DNA of 64,000 nucleotides from positions 48,280,031-48,344,030 of the forward strand of contig NC_059502.1 of the NCBI RefSeq assembly GCF_914767665.1, in the 5' to 3' direction. The notes under the pieces are model-generated. The model did not search any database, had not been told where the DNA came from, and saw only the letters and a program-made list of their open reading frames with translations. The stretch comes from Harmonia axyridis. Its lineage: Eukaryota > Arthropoda > Insecta > Coleoptera > Coccinellidae. Shown piece after piece: positions 55,949-64,000 of this stretch (position 1 is the stretch's first letter; every line of letters begins with the position of its first letter). A program made the position numbers and the translations under genes.

Positions 55949-56221
55949 TGTTAGAGCCCATTCATTCTACATCGCAACACCGCTGACCCAAGCGAGACGT
56001 CGATGCTAGCGAGGAGACGAGAGGAGGGAAGAAAGCATGCATCGACAAGAACCGCGGCTGCGGCTATTAAGGCATTCGTCTAATATACTCTCTAACGTAA
56101 ACATGTACACAGCTTTCACGTTAAAATAAACGTAATTATTCCATATTTGTTTTTTTTTAATAATACAAATAATTCAGAAAAAGTGGTGTTGTATTCACAT
56201 ATATAACATACACAACAAACA
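55949..56221 (+). repeat. 3' LTR of the BEL/Pao element
   Basis: 273 bp, identical to the 5' LTR in my reading, with AATAAA at 56125-56130; followed by the ACTTG target duplication. Confidence 0.95.
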
Positions 56222-56337
56222 ACTTGTATCAAGCTTAAAATTCATATTGTACAGGGTGGTCAAATTTCGATGTTTTAGCACTACAACTTTTAAACCAGGG
56301 TTGATAGACAAAATCTGATACCCCAATCTCGGTCTTT

Positions 56338-57733
56338 ATATATCGGGTGTCCCAAGGTGAGTGGCCTATTAGATTATTATGGAAACTATTGATGGTAAAG
56401 ATTTCAAATTTTGTGGATAGATATTTGGCCATGTAAGGTACATTTTTAAAATAATTTCACATTTCCAGTGTTGCCGGATGTACGACAATTTGGCAACAAC
56501 TTTGTTGTTTTAAATGGGACACCGGTATTTCTATTTTTTTATGATACTCCATAAAATATTAAATCTATTCACTCGTTCTTTTCCATTCCTATCTTTAACG
56601 GTTTTTGAGTTATTAATTATTTTTACAAATTTTAGATCAAATTGGCGTATTACGAAAATGACTCTAGTTCGCTCAATATTTGAGATTTAAGTCAGAAATT
56701 TTGCAAGTCGTTAGATATTGATCTGATCTGTGTCACTGCTTTTGAATTATGGTTGTCAATAATACAGGATGGACCAAAAAAAATCATCATTTGCCAAGTT
56801 ACAAAATTGTAAAAAAGTCTATTTTTTCAAATTAGACACCTAGTATATTTTTCAATTTTTGGAATCAGTAGAACACACCCTACAATTTTTCTATTCACGT
56901 CCCTATACCTATCTCAACTGGATTCCGAGTTATATGCGTTATATGTGTATATCTTTCTTGAGCCATTATTTATAGAAAAACCTCGGAACAAAACACCTGT
57001 TAGGCAATAATTATTTATTTTGACATTTATGAATTGAACTGATTCATTGATATATCGATCCATGAACGACAAGAGAAAATAACAATGCAAAAGAAATTAA
57101 CGCTTATTGAATCAATGTGAAATCTAATAAACGCATTTAACTCGGAAACCAGTTGAGATAGGTATAGGGACGTGAATAGAAAAATTGTAGAGTGTGTTGT
57201 ACTGGTTCCAAAAATTGAAAAATATACTAGGTGTCTAATTTGAAAAAATAGACTTTTTTAAAATTTTGTAGCTTGGCAAATGATGATTTTTTTTGGTCCG
57301 TCCTGTATTATTGACAACCATAATTCAAAAGCAGTGACACAGATCAGATCAATATCTAACGACTTGCAAAATTTTTGACTTAAATCTCAAATATTGAGCG
57401 AACTAGAGTCATTTTCGTAATACGCCAATTTGATTTAAAATTTCGAAAAATAATTAATAACTCAAAAACCGTTAAAGATAGGTATGGAAAAGTAAGAGTG
57501 AATAGATTTAATATTTTATGGAGTATCATAAAAAAATAGAAATACCGGATTTCCCTTTTGAAATAACAAAGTTGTTGCCAAATTGTCGTACATCCGGCAA
57601 CACTGGAAATGTGAAATTATTTTAAAAATGTACCTTACATGGCCAAATATCTATCCACAAAATTTGAAATCTTTACCATCAATAGTTTCCATAATAATCT
57701 AATAGGCCACTTACCTTGGGACACCCGATATAT
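56338..57733. mobile_element. Foldback element, about 600-bp arms
   Basis: Left arm 56338-56940 and right arm 57130-57733 are inverted copies with scattered differences. Termini are ATATATCGGGTGTCCCAAGG and its complement, around a 190-bp loop. Both arms contain AT-rich non-coding DNA with sub-motifs such as GTCAATAATACAGGATGG and GGACACCGGTATTTC. The mirror-image short frames at 56235-56432 and 57639-57938 are a by-product of the palindrome. The element lies 112 bp beyond the BEL target duplication. TA-containing ends make the exact target duplication ambiguous. Confidence 0.85.
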
Positions 57734-57739
57734 CGGTAT

Positions 57740-59245
57740 AACTAATAAGAGTTATAGTATTCATTTTTGGCCACCTTCTTTTGTTTTCGAGTTTCGAATT
57801 TTGTACCGTAAACACGATTACTCTCGAACAGATCGACCCAGAACCTTGAAATTTCTGGGTAGGTTCGGATCTCGGTTCTGTAAATATGGTCATTCGAAAT
57901 ATTTCTTTCTCATCTTTCGAGAAGTATTTATTAGATAAAAATATGTAAAATAAAAATAACTACCTAATTCCATGCTAATCGCACCATTGGAACCAGAAAA
58001 AATTCAAAAGGTGAATTTATGTTTTGCGTACAGATGAACGGGTAGAATAATAATAATCAAGTTTCTTGCGATATTTCAAGCTGATCATATCATCATATAT
58101 CGGAAAGAATTATTGTTATAACTAATCAAAATATATTAATATTGAACTTAGGCCAACCCATATTTCTGAGTAGTCGTTTTTTTTCATTCTTTCAATGTAC
58201 CACCTTATATAAGTTGCATTCTCTAAACCTACTTACCTCGAGTAGTTTTCGAGTTATTTATACTTTTTAGAAAAATAATGCAGACGAAGGCTTGTAGCAA
58301 ATTTCTTAAATGCGCAATGCATAATTTCAGATTTTTCACATGAATCCTGTATTTTCTAATTCAATTTAATTTCAATCAGCTAACAATGAATGTAAGCTGA
58401 TTCTATTTCGACCGATTGGAAATCTCTATTCAATACTTTTCCTCATTCATTTTGAATTAATTCCAAGTTTCCACTTTTCCCGGAGGTCATAGCCAACAAA
58501 AGCTGTTTTCCTTCCAAATATGATAATATTCAACATGTTACTTGAATATATCATAAAGATCATCATCCTAACATTTTCCCCAGGGGAACTTCTTATGTCA
58601 TTATATATGTTATTTAAATATGGAACAGCATTGACATGAATCTGAATGGTTAAAGTCTCGGTTAAAGTTATATGAAAAATTAAACAATAACACATGCAAA
58701 ATAACCTAACTCCGAGCCTAACTCTAAACGAAGAAGTTGTTGAATTTGTCAGAAGAAGCCGCTTATCTACTCGCATGAAAAATGTATTGAGCGCCATATG
58801 AATTCCCAGAGGACAATGTCGAATTCAATTAACCATCAGGAGCTGCAATTATGTGTTACACTTCGATGTATTCTTATTGCAGAACAATCCACTCATGACT
58901 AAATGAATTGTAACTTATAACATATAGCTATGTATGGTCGTATGCTACAATTCGAACAATATAAATTTGCATATAATAGAAACTACGACAGGCATTATTA
59001 CCGGCACAACTCCAACAAAGCCCAAACCAGACTTCTGTCATTCGTACTTAATAAAATTGTAAAGCCATAAAATGTAGTGCATTCATCTTATGAAGCGTTA
59101 AGAAATTATTTATTGTTGGTCCCTTTTCAAGTTTATTCGTAGAATGTTTTGTACAATCTTAGATTAATGAGAAGAGAAAAAAAATATGCAAAGTGGATAT
59201 TGAACATATGTATATTTTTTTTCCGCTTTCACTTCCTACATGGGA
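57740..59245. other. No gene recognised; one unexplained minus ORF
   Basis: A 116-codon minus frame (58447-58797) starts MALNTFFMRVDKRLLL. It has no recognisable domain and no compositional difference from its surroundings, so I do not call it a gene. The rest is non-coding AT-rich DNA. Confidence 0.35.
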
Positions 59246-59249
59246 TGGT

Positions 59250-59795
59250 AAGTGAGAGTGCCGGGCACAGATGCCAAGATACTCTCACAGGATCGTCATC
59301 AGGAACTTCCTCACTGCTCTGGCTGTTCCCAGGATAACTTCTTTTTGAGCCATACTGACAAGTTTTTCTTCAAGTCCTAGCCTTAGGGTATTATCTAGCA
59401 GATGTGATTCGAGCAACCCATTTACAGACAGAATTAGGGGGATGATGTTGTCTTCAGCCTATATACCTCCTTCATCTCAAATGCAAGATCATGATACTTC
59501 GTGAGTTTCTCGGTGTAAGCTCTCACTATATTATCATCCGCGGGGATTGTTACATCAATGATCTTGACCTCTCTTTTTTCCCGATCCAACAGGACTATAT
59601 AGGGTATGTTATGCTGTACCGGCCTATCGGTTATTATTGATGTGTCCCAGTACAGCTTGTATCTATCGTTTTCCAGAACATCACTTGGCAGGTAAGTATG
59701 ATTTTGGACTATATCCTTTATTAATCCTATAGATCTACCGATTGCCTGGTGGTATATCTTACAAACTGCGTTGTCCTGGTCCTGCACTGCTAGAT
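59250..59795 (-). pseudogene. R2-like non-LTR C-terminal fragment
   Basis: The minus frame from 59787 reads VCKIYHQAIG, NDRYKLYWDTSIITDRPVQH, IPYIVLLDREKREVKIIDV and AYTEKLTKYHDLAFEMKEVY. After a frameshift come LILSVNGLLESHL and VILGTARAVRKFLMT, ending near 59270. Layout equals the tail of the copy at 27176-27415, but here the first acidic motif P-D is P-Y, so the putative nuclease is inactive. 3' tail not identified; everything 5' of the tail, including the RT, is absent. Confidence 0.65.
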
Positions 59796-59799
59796 CATT

Positions 59800-61350
59800 T
59801 CAAAACCACTGATCGAAATGAAAAATTATGTATAGAAATTAAATAACCTGTGAAATTTTATTTTGATCACGTCACCAGTACAAGAGACAATGCAAGAAGA
59901 ATATTGATAATAAATTACCTAATATTTCGTGACCGTAAAAATGGACCCAGTTGAAATTTCAGATGTAGATATAAAAAACAATTTCAAGCTCCCTGCGAAA
60001 TTTACATCATCGATCAAGGGAGACACGTGCCTTCTGTGCCCCAGCTGTATCCAACACTGTCACATCATCAGAACTATAGAAAATTACGAATATACCCAAA
60101 TCAAAGTTAAAGTTCTAATAACTTCTTGATTACTAGGACTATAAACATGATCAATAACATTCCAGAGGTACTTTTTTCAGTAGAATACATTGGTCTTGTC
60201 ACTTGTTTTTAATTGCGATTAGTTTTGAAGTTATAATACAAACTTGTGTTTTTTAAATGTAAACCATAAAAATTTCTATATGAGAAATAAAATCGTTTTT
60301 TTTTTCTTTTCAAAAATATACAACATGATATATAAATATCAATGGAACAAATTGATAACCATTAGCGTTGGAGTTTGCACCACAAGTTATTTTTCCCGAA
60401 ATCATTCTAACTTTTTTGAGAATTCATAATTCATAATCTATAAGACCTGAGACTTTACAGTAAGGAAATATTTCGTTCAATATGATGGTGGCGATTAATT
60501 AGAAAAAGTACTCGTTTCATGGCAAAAAATTGTAGTAAAGAGATCAATTTAATCCAAAATTGATAATTTGTTTGCAGAATATTCTTCTTTCATGATTTGG
60601 CGCAGATATAATGGTATATTGAAAGGGAAAAACTCAAACCTTCCAAACATGCATTTATTATTTCATTAGTTTATTTTCCATTATTTTGGCTGATTATTTG
60701 ACGAGCTAGGATTTCTCGAAATTTTCAGCTATGGTTTCTCACCTTACGTTTCGACTAAACTACAGTAAGCATATTCAAAAGTTTCTTAGCCGTAGATTAT
60801 AAGTAGGCACTGAATTTTTCCGAATTTCATCGTAAACAATTTCCAAATATTTTCTTCGAGAAAAATAAAGAATCTGGTCCACGCAATAGATTCAATTTAT
60901 CGAAAATTCATGTTGGTAACAGCAATTTTGGGGAGCTCTTTGCAATAAAAAAATTATTCCTTCAGTCAAATAATCTCTATAAGAAAATATCAGAAAGATG
61001 GTCTTAAATAATTGCCCTTTAATGTTAAAAGGGGGAAATTATTAGTAACTGTTATTGAAGCCATGCTATTTCACCCTGATGTTGATGAAAAAATGCTGCA
61101 TTGTATTCACAAAAACATTTCAATATTTGGATTACAGTTGTCATCAAAACAACATAAAATTTTGCTGGAAGCCTTCCTCGTTTGTCTACATCTAAATGAT
61201 AAAGTCGTCAGCCTTCGGCTTCGGATTGTTAGCAAGATACGAACTTTTATCAATGCCCAAGGGATATTAAGCTGAAAATTTTTTGACAAAAAATGTACGA
61301 CCTTATTAAAATTTAACTGAACATTAGATTCATTGCTATTTTCTACCATA
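59800..61350. other. No gene recognised
   Basis: Frames at 59929-60129 plus (MDPVEISDVDIKNN) and 61012-61275 plus have no known domain. On minus, 61349-61107 contains NIPWALIKVRILLTIRSRRL, which might belong to a DNA-element exon next to the recombinase-like fragment that follows. Unresolved. Confidence 0.35.
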
Positions 61351-61352
61351 AA

Positions 61353-61793
61353 TTATCTACTAGGTACTATTGCATCGTGGGCATCTCGGGCTGATTTGAA
61401 TACTATATTGTTAAACTGGTCAATCATAATGTTATAGTCATTATAGTACTTTTTTGCAATATTGCACAAAACGTTCCAAATTGTGTTCACCGTTGCTTCT
61501 TTGTATTCGGTCCCGTTTTTCTTTCTCATATTGACCGCCCAATCTTTTAGTATCAACGTCAATTCTTCTAAGCTCCTATGTCTTCAATTCATATGAGAAT
61601 ACGAATTGAATGAACGTACTAAAATACTAAAATATTGGGCGGTCAATATGAGAACGAAAAACGGAACCGAATATAAAGAAGCAACAGTGAACACAATGTG
61701 GAACGATTTGTGCAATATTACAAAAAAGTATTACCTATAATGACTATAACATAATGATTGAAATGTTTAACAATATAGTATTTAAATCAGCCC
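61353..61793. pseudogene. Inverted duplication of a recombinase-like exon
   Basis: The minus frame at 61562-61353 (LILKDWAVNMRKKNGTEY, EATVNTIWNVLCNIAKKYY) resembles the N-terminal core-binding part of insect QRICH1/ZMYM2-like proteins derived from Crypton recombinases. The same sequence occurs inverted on plus at about 61635-61793 (WAVNMRTKNGTEYKEATVNT), decaying after a run of stops near 61736. Arms are separated by about 80 bp containing another small palindrome (CAATTCATATGAGAATACGAATTG). The plus arm lacks the far end. No catalytic boxes are present. Confidence 0.6.
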
Positions 61794-61799
61794 CAAATA

Positions 61800-62385
61800 T
61801 ATTTGTGACTGTATGTTGTATTTCTGGGAATTTTTCTTTGATTCATGGATTTATACTTTGTTATAGGTATTTTGAACATACGCATTGACGTTTTGAAATT
61901 TATTTGGAATGAAGTTGTCAAACTCAATCGTGTTGTCATAGTACATAATTGATAATTGCACTGAATGCCATTATCGCTGTAATTTTCGATAATTGCACTC
62001 CATTTAAATAGAATATTTGACAGGAGGGAAATATTCAGAGTGATGTAACATAATGTAATGTTGACATAATTGGGTGACATTTGGAACAAAACGACAAAAT
62101 TTGATTGATTGTTAGAACTGTCGAAAAATTTTCAGAAAAACATTTCAAACGACCATATTTACCGAAGTATTTACGGAAACCCTAATCGAATTTTACCCAT
62201 TATCGAACTCGACATTCATGATTCAAACGTACCCTGAAAATTTCGAGTTTCTAGGTTTTTCCTCTTCATGTTTAAGGACGAACAGAATTGAATTTGTCCA
62301 CGAATACGGTGAGTCGAACATTTTCGTTTGAGACCAATCCTAGCTCAAAATTCGAGAATACCTAATATATACAGGGTAAGTCTTT
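61800..62385. other. No gene recognised
   Basis: A 100-codon minus frame (61787-62089) has no recognisable domain. Nothing else noted. Confidence 0.35.
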
Positions 62386-62387
62386 GA

Positions 62388-62560
62388 CTTGTACATATAT
62401 TTTAACCGAAGATTCTTGAGGTCAAAAGAAACACTTTTTTCATTAACCATTTTTTCCGATTCGGCCCGGTTAAAACGATATAGCCATTTCAAATTTTCAT
62501 AATGTGCTAATTCACCCCTGGAAACCGGAACACTGAAGTTTTTTCAAACGTAAGATTTGA
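62388..62560 (+). repeat. Transposon-end-like repeat, ACAGGGTAAGTC
   Basis: TATACAGGGTAAGTCTTTGACTTG, then AGATTCTTGAGGTCAAAAGAAACAC and CCGATTCGGCCC. I recall this text as a widespread non-coding insect repeat next to TA. The matching right end is not found in the window. Confidence 0.4.
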
Positions 62561-62569
62561 ACCTTGGGA

Positions 62570-63340
62570 ATAAGCTACTAAATTATAAAAACCATCATAA
62601 ACTCACTTTTAACATTCCATTTGTTGATCAAAGTAGTAGGTATTTATAATACAATAAATGAGTTATCCCAATTTCATTGACGCTAAAGATTAAATATTTT
62701 TCTCTCGATTTTCTATTTCATTTTCGATAATTTTAACGAAAAGAGCTCGCTACCTCCCATATATTAGCTCTGATATTCATAATTCATATCCATTCATTTA
62801 TTATATCGCATTTATATTATAACGTTGTTTATTTAATTTCGTACAAGAATTGCCATTTAACCTTACATTCTCAAATAAATAATAGTCATCTGTGAAAGTT
62901 CTAACATAGACTAATAGTCTGTGGTTTCAAGTTTGAACTTCAAATTTCGGGTGTTGCCAAATTCAACCACAGCCGTTCGAATAATCTATTATCTTACCTA
63001 AAATATTTATTAACTGTATTTACAGTTTACACTGTTACTGTTATATGATATTTGATATTGTGTTAGCATGAAATGAAAATCATCGAAGATTTGAAGAAAC
63101 CCAACAGAAGTTCCGTACATATTTTCAAGAAATTAAAAAAAAAATTCCAAAATAATTGTGTGATTACAAAATAAATCACTGAGAATTCTGATAGAAAGCA
63201 ATTCCTTCATGAAATGAAGCATTTGATTTGTTCCAACTATCTTATAAAAATATTGATCTGCATCGATATTTTTGAAGCCATCAATATGAAAATATGGAAA
63301 TGAAATGTTATGGCTCTGTAATCAATGGAAAATGTTAGAC
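62570..63340. other. No gene recognised
   Basis: AT-rich DNA without frames or notable repeats. Confidence 0.45.
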
Positions 63341-63342
63341 TC

Positions 63343-63555
63343 CAGTGGAGCTGTGCCAAAGCATTGTGCTTAGTGCTTTCGAAAGCACTTGAAGCCTTTT
63401 TGTGCTCCCGAGCCCTTTTTAAAATCGGTGCTTAGTGCTTAGTAATCGAAGCACTTTGACAAAAGGCTTAGTGCTTAGTAATCCCGAAAGTGCTCCCGAG
63501 CACTGAAGTGCTCGCGATTACTTTTGCGGATTACTAAGCACTAAGCACTTCCGAA
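63343..63555. repeat. GTGCTT/AAGCAC motif cluster, possible hAT-type end
   Basis: Begins CAGTGGAGCTGTGCCAAAGC, which resembles a hAT-type terminal repeat. It is followed by at least five GTGCTT, four AAGCAC and three GTGCTC motifs in about 200 bp. A longer unit GCTTAGTGCTTAGTAATC occurs twice direct (ending 63447 and 63483) and once inverted (from 63529). No matching right end before 64000, so an incomplete element or a solo end. Confidence 0.55.
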
Positions 63556-64000
63556 TTTTTGTTACACGATCTACACGAATATGCGCCGACGCCTTGATCG
63601 TTTCACATAATCTGATTAGTCTTTGATCGTGTATTAAAATTCAATAGGTACACAATAAAGATCTGACGCTGGTTCTTTTGTGTGAATTCAGTGTGCATTT
63701 ATATATCAGATAAGTTTTATTTAATAAAAAATCAATGCATTTGTTAGGCGGAAGGAGAGTAGGAAATTGAATTTTCAATCATATCCCAGGATATTTCTTA
63801 TAAAATAAAGTATAAACAGTACTATTATGATATTTTGAAATTGAACATTTCAATACCTATCTTATAGGTAAATGAGAAAGTTATTACAATTACCATCCCC
63901 TTTTTTTTTCAACAATAAGAATTTTGATATTTGCATGATTGAAGGAAGTCTAACAAAGTTCGATCATTAGTAGTTGGCCAGACTGTAAACGATAAAATTG
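63556..64000. other. No gene recognised
   Basis: AT-rich sequence to the window edge with no frame or repeat of note. Confidence 0.4.

Larger units (their letters stand above)
50140..56221 (+). mobile_element. Complete BEL/Pao LTR retrotransposon
   Basis: 6082 bp with 273-bp LTRs that are identical by eye, a 5-bp target duplication ACTTG (50135-50139 and 56222-56226), a primer binding site two bases after the left LTR, a single Gag-Pol frame and a polypurine tract. There is no env frame between pol and the right LTR. Identical LTRs imply a very recent insertion, and every part needed for transposition appears present. Confidence 0.95.

Noticed and set aside
56235..57938. Mirror-image frames 56235-56432 (minus) and 57639-57938 (plus) encoding nearly the same peptide
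   Set aside because: They are the same arm sequence of one foldback element read twice; no domain, and they run into unrelated sequence at their ends.
58690..58730. Telomere-like CCTAA text (AACCTAACTCCGAGCCTAACTC)
   Set aside because: Two irregular copies only; not an arthropod TTAGG array.
58447..58797. 116-codon minus frame
   Set aside because: No recognisable domain, no splice or promoter context, and composition no different from surrounding non-coding DNA.

Overview
The window looks like insect nuclear DNA, most likely from a beetle or related species (inference from AT content near two thirds and from the mix of transposon families; no marker gene is present to prove it). I recognise no intact host gene. 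What I can read is almost entirely transposable elements: two apparently young copies, several near-perfect foldback or terminal-inverted-repeat elements, and many degraded fragments nested in one another. The only long open frames are two adjacent ORFs of a non-LTR retrotransposon (14049-17965, minus) and one Gag-Pol frame of a BEL/Pao LTR retrotransposon (50746-55908, plus).

Layout. 1-5.8 kb: a 1.56 kb TA-flanked inverted-repeat element, a rearranged tyrosine-recombinase (Crypton-like) gene, a hairpin, a hAT dimerisation-domain scrap and a transposase pseudogene whose N-terminus resembles DUF4817. 7.6-8.6 kb: another Tc1/mariner-type transposase pseudogene, split by the 3' end of a non-LTR element. 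8.58-12.2 kb: a decayed Penelope-like element (reverse transcriptase plus GIY-YIG endonuclease) flanked by 51-bp direct repeats, then a small inverted-repeat element with a splice-donor-bearing first exon and two TGACGTCA palindromes. 13.6-18.1 kb: a Jockey-type endonuclease scrap broken by an intact CR1/Jockey-group element. 18-29 kb: hairpin and inverted-repeat elements, a mariner-like element with long arms, and pieces of CR1-like and R2-like reverse transcriptases.

29.9-31.4 kb: a Ty3/gypsy relic (gag zinc knuckle, RNase H, integrase) with insertions. 31.4-46.7 kb: non-LTR 3' ends, Tc1/mariner scraps, a second tyrosine-recombinase pseudogene, an R2-like endonuclease domain and an RNase H-bearing non-LTR fragment. 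47.3-48.75 kb: a foldback element next to an RTE-type 3' end. 50.14-56.22 kb: a complete BEL/Pao element with identical 273-bp LTRs, a 5-bp target duplication, a primer site matching tRNA-Tyr and an uninterrupted 1720-aa polyprotein. 56.34-57.73 kb: a second large foldback element. The rest holds an R2-like tail fragment, an inverted duplication of a recombinase-like exon, and a cluster of GTGCTT/AAGCAC motifs that may be one end of a hAT-type element.

Most elements do not act together. The connected units are ORF1/ORF2 of the CR1-like element, joined by what looks like a -1 frameshift site, and the LTR/primer site/Gag-Pol/polypurine tract of the BEL element. I found no CRISPR array, operon or rRNA gene. 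Fragment edges are approximate unless a terminal repeat or target duplication fixes them.
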